From: an uncultured Glaciecola sp.
GTDB taxonomy: Bacteria > Pseudomonadota > Gammaproteobacteria > Enterobacterales > Alteromonadaceae
Assembly: GCF_937770335.1 (NCBI RefSeq)
Contig: NZ_CALJHY010000003.1
Location: forward strand, 248,001-312,000
DNA length: 64,000 bases
Direction of reading: 5' to 3'
The position numbers and the translations under genes were made by a program. The notes below the pieces were generated by a model that was given only the letters and a program-made list of their open reading frames with translations, was not told where the DNA came from and ran no database searches. Below, piece after piece: positions 48,412 through 57,175 of the stretch (position 1 is the first letter of the stretch; each line of letters starts with the position of its first letter).

Positions 48412-51411
48412 ATGAACAGACCTTCTCAGCACAACAAACGAGCTACTTTCACACCTAAACTACTGTCATTAACCATTGCCTCAGTTTTATCGATTTCCGC
48501 TTTCGCACAAGAAGCCGAAGTGAAAAAAGACGATAAAGAGGTTGAAAAAATCCAAGTTATTGGTTCAAACATACGCGGTGGTCAAGTTGCCGAAGCACTT
48601 GCTGTATCGGTAATCGACGCAGAAGCTATTGGCGAACTCGGTATCGATTCGTTGGATGATTTATTGCAACTCATCCCTGAGAACGGACAAAACTTTTTCA
48701 ATGAAGCGCAAAATATCGGCGGCGGTGTGAACGCTGCTCGCGGTGATATTGGTACCTATAACCTAAGAAACTTGGGAACGGGAAATACATTAGTGTTGCT
48801 GAATGGCCGCAGAATGGTCAACTCTGCATCTTATCAAACTGAAGAAGTTGGCGGCAGTTTCGTACCAGTCAACTCGGTTAATATTAATACCATTCCTATT
48901 GCCGGCTTAAGTCGGGTAGAAGTTTTGCGTGACGGTGCCTCTGCAATATACGGTGCTGATGCGGTAGCGGGTGTTGTAAACCATGTTGTGCAGTCAAATT
49001 TTGTTGGTCTTACATTGTCCGGCCGCTGGGCACAATACGACGAAATACCGCGAGAAGAGCAAACCCTATCCCTCGAGTGGGGTAAAGATTTTAATGATGG
49101 CCGCACCAATGTTAGTACCTTTTTTAACTACTATGCGCGTGACAGAGTCAATTCCCAAGATGATCCACGATGGGCTAATTCAGACTTTAGAGACCGCGTT
49201 CCTGAAGACTCACTTTGGTTTGGCGATACTGCATTTAGAAACGACACCGCCAACTCGTTATTCGGTCAATTTGACCTAGTCAGCAGCGCATCAGCGGCCG
49301 GTTTAAGAGATGTTTTCACCGATAGCGCAGGCGAATTTGAAACCTTCCCGATTGGTGATGAACGCTGCCAATATACGCTAAATGCAACCACTTGCGGCGG
49401 CATTGATGGGCAAGGCACCTATAGACTCAATTTAAATGCCGATCGCGATTTAAGTTCGAAGTTGCAGCGCTCAAGCGTATTTGTTTTTGTTAACCACGAA
49501 TTTGAAAATGGCACAGAAAGTTTTACAGAATTATCTTACTACAAATCAAAAACAAATTTGCGTCGCCATGCTACTTCACCATTCTCGACATCCGCATTGC
49601 GCGTCGGAGCCGAAAACTATTATAACCCGTTCGGTCCTTGTGGCTCACCTAACAGGTTAGATGACGCACTCATCCCAGATGTACCATGCAGTGGCTTAGA
49701 ATTGATTATTGATAACTACCGGTTTGCCGAAAAGCCCCGCATTGTGAATAACGACGGTGATACTTATCGATTCCTGCAGGGCTTCAGAGGCTCATTTGGA
49801 GAGTGGGATTGGGAAGCGGCATTATTGCATTCAAAAGCAACGACAGATGACATTACTTCAAATCGTGTCTCGAATCTGTTAATAACAGAGGCCCTATTTG
49901 ACCCTACTCCTGCTGCATATAACCCATTCAGTGGTGGTGTAGATTCCAATATTGAACGTGCTTTGGTGGATGTTTTTCGTAAGAGTGAAACTGAATTAAC
50001 AATGATTGATGCGAAATTCGCCAATGCTGACATCTATGAATTGCCCGCTGGGCCGTTAGGTTTTGTAGTTGGCTTCGAATATCGTGAAGAATCCTTTAAA
50101 GATGATCGCGATGACCGCTTGGATGGCACTATCGTATTTACCGATTTTGAAGGTGATACCTACCCGTATGTTTCTGACGTTGTAAACTCAAGCCCAACCG
50201 CTGACAACAGAGGAGAAAGAGAGGTCATTTCAATATTTGCTGAGCTACAAATCCCGGTCTTTGAGAACTTTGATATGCAAGCTGCAATTCGTTACGAAGA
50301 CTTTTCTGATGTTGGTGACACTACGGTTGGAAAAGTAGCTTTTGGCTATCGCCCTATCGAGTCGTTGCTGTTAAGAGGCTCTTGGTCACAAGCATACAGA
50401 GTGCCTAATCTGGTAACCATTAATGAAAGTATTGTGGCACGCAACAATACCCGCACCGACTATGCATGCTTATACGCTGCAGAAAACGGTGGCGATATTG
50501 AGCAAAATACACTTGATTGCACAAATTCAATACAGCGCATTGCGCAGGGAAGTAACACGCTTAATCCTGAAGAATCCATCAACACATCTTTAGGCTTTGT
50601 GTTTACCCCAAATGAAGACATTACTCTTACCTTTGATTACTGGTCAATCAAAAAAGAAAATACGATTGGATTGTTTGGTGAAGAAAACCACACACTTTTA
50701 GATCTATTACTGAGACTTGACAATGGTAACGCTAATTGTGCTTCAGCGCAGTTTAACCCAGCAGTATCGCGAGATGATGCTGGCGCAGGCGAAGCTGCAA
50801 TATATGAAGCTGCAGGAATTTGCCCTGCAGGTGATATTCGCTTTATTGACGACCAATATGCCAACTTAGACGAGCGTAATTTAGCAGGCTATGACATTGG
50901 TGTTTATTATGATTTAGACACTAATGCGGGTAAATTCAAGTTCAGCTATAATGGTTCTTTCATTGAAGAATTTGAACAGAAAGCTGGCGGTGAAGCAGCT
51001 ATTTTGGTGCAAGCGCAAGAAACGGGTCAAATACCACTTAGCTACCCTGTAGCTGGCTTTGCAGACTTGATTGGTCAAGACGGTAACCAAGAACAGCGTC
51101 ATTCGGCAAGAGTTTCATGGAGAAAGGCTGCGTTTGGTGCTTCGTTAAGTGGCAATAGAATTGGTAGCTTCTATCAAAGTTCATTAACGCTAGAGGACGG
51201 CACTCGTTATATCATCCCATCGATGACAACCTATAACGCGACGTTTGATTACCGCTTTGATATGAATAACGTTGATACTCGTCTTCGTCTTGGTATTCGA
51301 AATCTAACCAATGAACGGGCACCATTGTCGGACAACTATTTCGGCTTTTTTGCTGATGCGCATCGCGATTACGGACGCAGCTATTACTTAGATTTCCAAT
51401 CTAAGTTTTAG
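48412..51411 (+). CDS. TonB-dependent outer-membrane receptor, copy 1
   Basis: A 999-aa receptor. Its signal peptide ends at SAFA (residue 32). A plug domain follows (about 50-190, with EKIQVIGSNIRGGQ, TLVLLNGRRMV and VEVLRDGASAIYGADAVAGVVN), then a 22-strand-type barrel ending in LDFQSKF with terminal Phe. There is no N-terminal STN signalling domain, although a FecI/FecR-like pair lies directly upstream. The start at 48412 matches copy 2; an in-frame ATG 11 codons earlier is less likely. The protein is colinear and highly similar to the receptor at 54102, so it arose by tandem duplication. The ligand is unknown; co-location with anion transporters and hydrolases suggests an anionic organic compound. 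Confidence 0.93.
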   Translation: MNRPSQHNKRATFTPKLLSLTIASVLSISAFAQEAEVKKDDKEVEKIQVIGSNIRGGQVAEALAVSVIDAEAIGELGIDSLDDLLQLIPENGQNFFNEAQNIGGGVNAARGDIGTYNLRNLGTGNTLVLLNGRRMVNSASYQTEEVGGSFVPVNSVNINTIPIAGLSRVEVLRDGASAIYGADAVAGVVNHVVQSNFVGLTLSGRWAQYDEIPREEQTLSLEWGKDFNDGRTNVSTFFNYYARDRVNSQDDPRWANSDFRDRVPEDSLWFGDTAFRNDTANSLFGQFDLVSSASAAGLRDVFTDSAGEFETFPIGDERCQYTLNATTCGGIDGQGTYRLNLNADRDLSSKLQRSSVFVFVNHEFENGTESFTELSYYKSKTNLRRHATSPFSTSALRVGAENYYNPFGPCGSPNRLDDALIPDVPCSGLELIIDNYRFAEKPRIVNNDGDTYRFLQGFRGSFGEWDWEAALLHSKATTDDITSNRVSNLLITEALFDPTPAAYNPFSGGVDSNIERALVDVFRKSETELTMIDAKFANADIYELPAGPLGFVVGFEYREESFKDDRDDRLDGTIVFTDFEGDTYPYVSDVVNSSPTADNRGEREVISIFAELQIPVFENFDMQAAIRYEDFSDVGDTTVGKVAFGYRPIESLLLRGSWSQAYRVPNLVTINESIVARNNTRTDYACLYAAENGGDIEQNTLDCTNSIQRIAQGSNTLNPEESINTSLGFVFTPNEDITLTFDYWSIKKENTIGLFGEENHTLLDLLLRLDNGNANCASAQFNPAVSRDDAGAGEAAIYEAAGICPAGDIRFIDDQYANLDERNLAGYDIGVYYDLDTNAGKFKFSYNGSFIEEFEQKAGGEAAILVQAQETGQIPLSYPVAGFADLIGQDGNQEQRHSARVSWRKAAFGASLSGNRIGSFYQSSLTLEDGTRYIIPSMTTYNATFDYRFDMNNVDTRLRLGIRNLTNERAPLSDNYFGFFADAHRDYGRSYYLDFQSKF

Positions 51412-51422
51412 TATCATTGCAG

Positions 51423-51465
51423 GCAGGCGCTCTTAATATAGACGCCTGCACACACCCTCTTTTTT
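51423..51465 (+). terminator. Hairpin and T-run between receptor 1 and its transporter
   Basis: GCAGGCG and CGCCTGC form a 7-bp GC-rich stem, followed after 10 bases by six T. Its position between co-directional genes suggests partial termination that lowers transporter expression relative to the receptor. Confidence 0.65.
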
Positions 51466-51492
51466 CTCCCATTTGACACATAAGGTAATCGA

Positions 51493-52974
51493 ATGAGCAC
51501 TAGCTTGCCTGGAATCACAGATTTAAATCGCGCACAATATCAAGACATCGGTTTACTGTTAGGGCCATTAATTTTTGTCATCATGATGGTAGTTGGTAAT
51601 TCGCAAAGTACCATGGAACCTGCGGCGTGGCGTGTTGCAGCTGTAGGGATTTGGATGGCTACATGGTGGGCAACAGAAGCTGTGCCGGTGCCTGTCACCG
51701 CATTTTTACCCATTGTCACTTTCCCTTTTTTAGGGATCAGCAGCTTAGCTGAAGCAACCTCAGCTTATGCAAACCCGATAATTTATTTATTTTTAGGTGC
51801 CTTCATACTAGCGCTAGCCGTCGAGCGTTGGGACTTACATAAGCGCATTGCCCTTGGCATACTGAGTTATACCGGCACCGATGGGCGTCGCCTCATTGGC
51901 GGTTTTATGGTTGTTGCCGCCTTACTGTCAATGTGGATGACAAACACGTCCACCACCATGATGCTGATGCCAATAGCACTATCAGTTGCCAAAGTGATTG
52001 CAGATAACAATACACATTTGGATCCTAAACAAACTAAATCTTTCCAAGCAGCCATGTTGCTCGGGCTTACTTATGCTGCGACGATTGGTGGTTTGGCGAC
52101 ACTTGTCGGTACACCACCGAATGCGCTTCTAGCTGCATTCCTGAGTGAAAACTATGATATTAAAATTACCTTTGCGAGTTGGATGTTAGTTGGCGTTCCA
52201 GTGATGCTCTGCATGCTCCCTCTTGCATGGTATTCACTCACTCGCTGGAGTTTTAAAATAGATATTCCAGCCAACCCGGCCGTTAACCAGCACCTCAACA
52301 AATTGCGTAATGAATTAGGGGCTATGACTAAAGCGGAAAAGCGTGTCGCCGTTCTATTTTCACTTGTTGTTTTATTTTGGATTGCCCGTCGTCCTATTTC
52401 TACCCTACTAGGCATCGATTTCCTGACTGATACGGGTATTGTGATGACCGCCGCGTTACTCCTATTTTTGCTCCCTAGTGGTGATAAAGCACAATCGCAA
52501 CTTATGATTTGGCACGATGTAAACCGCTTGCCTTGGGGCGTCCTCATCTTATTTGGTGGCGGCTTAAGTTTAGCGGCAGCAGTATCGTCAACCGGCCTTG
52601 CTACTTGGCTGGGTGGTAATTTAACTTATTTAGATACCTTCGGTATTTTTGCGTTGATTATTGCGGCAACTGGCTTAGTCATTTTCCTCACAGAACTAAC
52701 AAGTAACGTTGCCACTGCAGCTACCTTTTTGCCGGTCGTTGCTGCTGTTGCCATAGAGTTGGGAGTATCTCCATTGTTGCTTTGTGTGCCCATTACACTG
52801 GCTGCGAGCTGTGCCTTCATGTTACCTGTTGCCACCCCACCCAATGCCATCGTGTTTGCCTCTGGCGTAGTAAGTATCCCGCAAATGGTGCGAGCAGGAT
52901 TGATACTCAACATTGTAGGTATGGTGTTATTAAGTTTCGTTGCGGTTTGGTTAGCACCTTGGGTATTCTCATAA
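51493..52974 (+). CDS. SLC13/DASS-family anion transporter, copy 1
   Basis: A 493-aa inner-membrane protein of the divalent anion:sodium symporter family, with about eleven to twelve hydrophobic helices. Family elements include WWATEAVPVPVTAFLPIVTFP, the first substrate/ion loop MWMTNTSTTMMLMP, the second TELTSNVATAATFLPVV, and paired TPPNA motifs (VGTPPNALLAA and VATPPNAIVFASG). Relatives import succinate, citrate, glutamate-like dicarboxylates or sulfate. It follows receptor 1 after a hairpin and is nearly identical to the transporter at 57176. The stop is TAA. Confidence 0.93.
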   Translation: MSTSLPGITDLNRAQYQDIGLLLGPLIFVIMMVVGNSQSTMEPAAWRVAAVGIWMATWWATEAVPVPVTAFLPIVTFPFLGISSLAEATSAYANPIIYLFLGAFILALAVERWDLHKRIALGILSYTGTDGRRLIGGFMVVAALLSMWMTNTSTTMMLMPIALSVAKVIADNNTHLDPKQTKSFQAAMLLGLTYAATIGGLATLVGTPPNALLAAFLSENYDIKITFASWMLVGVPVMLCMLPLAWYSLTRWSFKIDIPANPAVNQHLNKLRNELGAMTKAEKRVAVLFSLVVLFWIARRPISTLLGIDFLTDTGIVMTAALLLFLLPSGDKAQSQLMIWHDVNRLPWGVLILFGGGLSLAAAVSSTGLATWLGGNLTYLDTFGIFALIIAATGLVIFLTELTSNVATAATFLPVVAAVAIELGVSPLLLCVPITLAASCAFMLPVATPPNAIVFASGVVSIPQMVRAGLILNIVGMVLLSFVAVWLAPWVFS

Positions 52975-53058
52975 AACACGTTTTAAAATATCGCATAACA
53001 GTTTTTGGGAATATAACAGTATGGGGCGTCAGAAAGCGTCATCAATAGGGCTTAAAAT

Positions 53059-53892
53059 ATGAAAAGTGTAATCGTTAGTTTTTTTGCATTAGCTGTGCTT
53101 ACCCTGTCATTAGATGGACTTGCGCAAAACCAAAAACTCAGACTAATTCAACCCAGTGTTGTCCCTGTTGATGAGGTAAAAAAAATCCTCTTCATCGGTA
53201 ATAGTTTTAGCTTTTATAACAATGGCGTACATAACCATCTTGGCGGCTTAATTAGAGCTAATGATGAATGGCAAGTAGATGAAAACAGACTGCGATTATC
53301 AGCATTGTCGGGGGGGTACATACATGAACACTTAGATGACTTGCGTTACTTGTTAACTAAACCCAAAGGCACTTGGGAAGCGGTTATTTTGCAAGGACAC
53401 AGCAATGAACCTATTGAACCAAAAACGCATGAGGGATTCAAAAGTTCCATTAAGCAAGCTGTAAAACTGATTAAGGAACAACAACTACAACCTATATTGC
53501 TCATGACCTGGGGCTACAAAGGACAAGCTGATATGGGTGTACAACTTGCAAATGCATATACCTCTTTGGCTAATGAGTTGGGTGTATTAACCGTTCCCGC
53601 TGGTTTGGCTTTCTGGACTGCTGAACAACAGCTTTCTGAGATTGAGCTATTTGTACCCGATGTATTGGGCGTCAATAATAAAGCAAGCGATAACGCTGAA
53701 CTGACTTACAGAAAGGTGGTGAGACACCCAAGTAATGCAGGTACGTATTTAATGGCTTGTGTTCTTTATTCTGCTTTGTACCAAAAATCTCCCGAAGGTA
53801 ATATTTTCACGGCTGGACTCGACAAAGACATGGCCTTGAAGTTGCAAAAATTAAGCTGGACAGTGACATCTGGTTTTTATAAAAAGAATTAA
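53059..53892 (+). CDS. DUF4886-like SGNH hydrolase, copy 1, lacking the DxxH aspartate
   Basis: A 277-aa secreted protein with a signal peptide (cleavage near residue 22) and an SGNH/GDSL-like fold. The nucleophile block is FIGNSFSF (Ser49), followed by ALSGG, LQGHSNEP and the C-terminal block RHPSNAGTYL (His223). The catalytic Asp expected three residues before His is Val220 (GTG) here; copy 2 has Asp. The N-terminus differs from copy 2. The 84-base gap after the transporter looks like a decayed version of the coupled start seen in copy 2. It may be inactive or altered. Esterase or deacetylase activity is the family expectation. Confidence 0.8.
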   Translation: MKSVIVSFFALAVLTLSLDGLAQNQKLRLIQPSVVPVDEVKKILFIGNSFSFYNNGVHNHLGGLIRANDEWQVDENRLRLSALSGGYIHEHLDDLRYLLTKPKGTWEAVILQGHSNEPIEPKTHEGFKSSIKQAVKLIKEQQLQPILLMTWGYKGQADMGVQLANAYTSLANELGVLTVPAGLAFWTAEQQLSEIELFVPDVLGVNNKASDNAELTYRKVVRHPSNAGTYLMACVLYSALYQKSPEGNIFTAGLDKDMALKLQKLSWTVTSGFYKKN

Positions 53893-53997
53893 AAATAACT
53901 TACCGATGCCAAACCGTCCGTTCTGAGCACTAAAAACTAGTTCATCGAATAACTAGAGTAATTCTACTTTGGCTTTTTTCAGCTGCAAACTTTACAA

Positions 53998-54101
53998 TTA
54001 TTTTCCTAATTTCTAATTATTTTTGATTCTTTTGTAGGGGTTTTTTGTTACTAGCGCGTTAATAAAATGTTAGCCACATAATAATAACAACGGGAACACC
54101 G
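53998..54101 (+). promoter_or_regulatory. Conserved leader upstream of TonB-dependent receptor 2
   Basis: This is the counterpart of the receptor 1 leader. GTAGGGG is at 54034, TAAAATGTTA begins 29 bases later at 54063, and CGGGAACACC lies just before the ATG. Non-motif bases differ, so the retained blocks are likely functional. Confidence 0.55.
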
Positions 54102-57101
54102 ATGAAAAAATATGCTCAGCACAACAAACTAGCCTCTTTTACGCCCAAATTACTTTCTTTAGCCATTGCGTCAGTGTTGTCGATTTCTGCTTTTGCACAA
54201 GAAGCCGAAGTGAACAAAGATGATAAAGATATAGAAAAAATACAAGTTATTGGTTCAAACATACGCGGCGGGCAGGTAGCCGAAGCCTTAGCCGTCTCGG
54301 TCATTGACTCAGAAACGATTGGCGAGTTAGGTATCGATTCGTTAGACGATTTATTACAACTTATTCCTGAGAACGGACAAAACTTCTTTAATGAAGCTGA
54401 AAATATTGGCGGTGGTGTGAATGCTGCACGCGGTGATATTGGTACCTACAATCTCAGAAATTTAGGCACGGGTAATACATTAGTGTTGCTAAATGGCCGC
54501 CGGATGGTTAATTCAGCGTCCTATCAAACTGAAGAAGTTGGCGGTAGTTTCGTACCCGTCAATTCAGTTAATGTTAACACCATCCCTATTGCCGGCTTGA
54601 GTCGGGTAGAAGTATTACGTGACGGCGCATCGGCTATTTATGGTGCCGACGCGGTGGCGGGTGTCGTAAACCATGTCGTAAAATCAAACTTTGTTGGTCT
54701 TACTGTATCTGGCCGCTGGGCTGAATATGACGAAATACCGCGTGATACGCAAACCTTAACTGTTGAATGGGGTAAAGACTTCAATAATGGCCGTACCAAC
54801 ATAAGTACCTTTTTTAACTATTACTCGCGTGACCGAGTTAACTCACAAGATGATCCACGATGGGCTAACTCAGACTTCAGAGACCGTGTTCCTGAAGACT
54901 CCCCCTGGTTTGGCGATACTGCATTTAGAAACAACTCAGCAAACTCATTATTCGGCCAATTTGATTTAGTCAGCAGTGCCTCTGGGGCCGGTGTTAGGGA
55001 TGTATTTACCGATGGTTCCGGCGAGTTTGAAACCTATCCTATTGGCGATGAACGTTGCCAATACACACTAAATGCAACCACTTGTGGCGGTATTGATGGT
55101 CAAGGCACCAACAGGCTCAACCTAAACGCGGACCGCGATTTAAGTTCAGAACTACAACGCGCTAGTCTATTTCTTTTTGTAAATCATGAATTTGAAAATG
55201 GAATGGAAAGCTTTACAGAAATGTCATTCTATCAGTCAAAAACAAATTTGCGCAGGCATGCGACCGCCTCGTTTAGCACCTCAAAACTGCGTGTTGGCGC
55301 TGAAAACTATTATAACCCATTCGGTCCTTGTGGTTCACCCAACAGACTAGATGACGCACTGATCCCAGACGTACCTTGTAGCGGTTTAGAACTGGTTATT
55401 GATAATTATCGTTTTGCCGAATTACCTCGAATAGTTGATAATGACGGCGATACGTATCGCTTTTTACAAGGCTTAAGAGGCTCATTTGGGGAGTGGGATT
55501 GGGAAGCTGCATTTGTTCACTCAAAAGCGACCAAAGAAGATATTACCAAAAACCGTGTATCCAACATCTTGATGTCGGAAGCTTTGTTTGACCCTACGCC
55601 TGCCGCCTATAATCCATTTAGCGGTGGCCTAGATTCAAATATTGAGCGTGCGTTGATTGATGTTGTGCGTAAAAATGAAACTGAGCTAACTATGCTTGAT
55701 GCTAAGTTTGCCAACGCTGACATTTATGAACTACCAGCTGGCCCATTAGGTTTTGTGGTTGGTTTCGAATATCGTGAAGAATCCTTTGTTGATGATCGTG
55801 ATGATAGACTGGATGGCACTATCGCATTTACCGATTATGAAGGTGATACCTACCCGTATGTTTCTGATGTTGTTAACTCGAGTCCTACTCCAGATAGCAG
55901 CGGCGAAAGAGATGTCGTTTCCATATTTGCCGAGTTACAAATCCCGGTGTTTGAAAACTTTGATATGCAAGCGGCAATTCGCTACGAAGACTTTTCTGAT
56001 GTTGGTGACACCACTGTTGGAAAAATAGCATTTGGCTATCGCCCTATCGAGTCTTTGCTTCTAAGAGGTTCTTGGTCTGAAGCATTCAGAGCACCTAACT
56101 TAGTAACAATTAACGAAAGCATTGTTGCTCGTAATAACACGCGCACCGATTATGCCTGTTTATACGCGGCAGAAAATGGCGGCGACATTGAACAAGATAC
56201 ACTTGATTGCCGAAATTCAATACAGCGTATAGCACAAGGTAGCGATTTCCTTGAGCCTGAAGAGTCGATCAACACGTCTTTAGGTTTTGTTTTTACGCCA
56301 ATTGAAGACTTCACTTTAACGTTTGATTACTGGTCAATAGAAAAGGAAAATACCATTGGTTTATTTGGTGAAGAAAACCATACCTTATTGGATCTCTTTC
56401 TTAGGCTTGAAAATGGCAGCGCTAATTGTGACTCGGGCCAATTTAACCCGGCAGTAACACGCACCGACCCAGGTGCTGACGAAGCTGCAATTTATACTGC
56501 AGCAGGTATATGTCCTGCAGGCGATATTCGCTTTATTGATGACCAATATGCGAATTTAGATAACCGTAATTTAGCGGGTTACGATATTGGTATTTATTAT
56601 GATGTAGACACCACGATGGGTAAGTTTAAGTTTAGCTATAATGGTTCTTTTATTGAAGAATTTGAACAAGAAGCTGGCGGTGACGCCGCTGTTCTGGTGC
56701 AAGCACAAGAAAACGGTCTCATACCTGCTAGTTATCCTGTTGCTGGCTTTGCTGACTTAATTGGCCAAGATGGTAATCAGGAAAAACGCCATTCTGCCAG
56801 AGTATCATGGAGAAAAGATGCTTTTGGGGCTTCGCTCAGTGGTAATAAAATTGGTAGCTTCTACCAAAGTTCATTGACACTTGAAGATGGCACACGCTAC
56901 ATTATTCCTTCAATGACCACCTATAATGCGACTTTTGACTATCGCTTGGATATCAACGAAGTTGACACCCGAGTTAGGTTTGGTGTACGTAATTTAACTA
57001 ACGAACGAGCGCCACTAGCTGATCGCTACTTCGGTTTCTTTTCGGATGCACATCGTGATTATGGTCGTAGCTACTACTTAGACGTTAGAGCTAAGTTCTA
57101 G
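54102..57101 (+). CDS. TonB-dependent outer-membrane receptor, copy 2
   Basis: A 999-aa paralogue of the receptor at 48412 with the same length and domain order. It has a signal peptide ending at SAFA, a plug domain with EKIQVIGSNIRGGQ and VLRDGASAIYGADAVAGVVN, then a barrel ending LDVRAKF. Differences from copy 1 are scattered and often conservative. They cluster in extracellular-loop regions such as the stretch around residues 790-810 (ANCDSGQFNPAVTRTDPGA). Cysteine pairs in the loops (ERCQYTLNATTCGG; FGPCGSPN...VPCSG) are kept. No STN domain. Probably transports the same or a related ligand. Confidence 0.93.
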   Translation: MKKYAQHNKLASFTPKLLSLAIASVLSISAFAQEAEVNKDDKDIEKIQVIGSNIRGGQVAEALAVSVIDSETIGELGIDSLDDLLQLIPENGQNFFNEAENIGGGVNAARGDIGTYNLRNLGTGNTLVLLNGRRMVNSASYQTEEVGGSFVPVNSVNVNTIPIAGLSRVEVLRDGASAIYGADAVAGVVNHVVKSNFVGLTVSGRWAEYDEIPRDTQTLTVEWGKDFNNGRTNISTFFNYYSRDRVNSQDDPRWANSDFRDRVPEDSPWFGDTAFRNNSANSLFGQFDLVSSASGAGVRDVFTDGSGEFETYPIGDERCQYTLNATTCGGIDGQGTNRLNLNADRDLSSELQRASLFLFVNHEFENGMESFTEMSFYQSKTNLRRHATASFSTSKLRVGAENYYNPFGPCGSPNRLDDALIPDVPCSGLELVIDNYRFAELPRIVDNDGDTYRFLQGLRGSFGEWDWEAAFVHSKATKEDITKNRVSNILMSEALFDPTPAAYNPFSGGLDSNIERALIDVVRKNETELTMLDAKFANADIYELPAGPLGFVVGFEYREESFVDDRDDRLDGTIAFTDYEGDTYPYVSDVVNSSPTPDSSGERDVVSIFAELQIPVFENFDMQAAIRYEDFSDVGDTTVGKIAFGYRPIESLLLRGSWSEAFRAPNLVTINESIVARNNTRTDYACLYAAENGGDIEQDTLDCRNSIQRIAQGSDFLEPEESINTSLGFVFTPIEDFTLTFDYWSIEKENTIGLFGEENHTLLDLFLRLENGSANCDSGQFNPAVTRTDPGADEAAIYTAAGICPAGDIRFIDDQYANLDNRNLAGYDIGIYYDVDTTMGKFKFSYNGSFIEEFEQEAGGDAAVLVQAQENGLIPASYPVAGFADLIGQDGNQEKRHSARVSWRKDAFGASLSGNKIGSFYQSSLTLEDGTRYIIPSMTTYNATFDYRLDINEVDTRVRFGVRNLTNERAPLADRYFGFFSDAHRDYGRSYYLDVRAKF

Positions 57102-57111
57102 TACTTTTGTT

Positions 57112-57150
57112 AGCAGGCGATTTTCGCCTGCTCTTCCTCTATAATTTTTC
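57112..57150 (+). terminator. Hairpin and T-run between receptor 2 and its transporter
   Basis: AGCAGGCGA and TCGCCTGCT form a perfect 9-bp stem with a 3-base loop, followed by a T-rich tail. It occupies the same position as the hairpin after receptor 1 although the sequence differs, which argues that it is maintained. Confidence 0.7.
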
Positions 57151-57175
57151 CATTTGAAGCACAAAAGGTACTGGA

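Noticed and set aside
52782-53048. Plus-strand 88-codon ORF across the transporter 1 / hydrolase 1 junction
   Set aside because: It overlaps the transporter out of frame. Its C-terminal part is the decayed hydrolase start and is not an independent gene.
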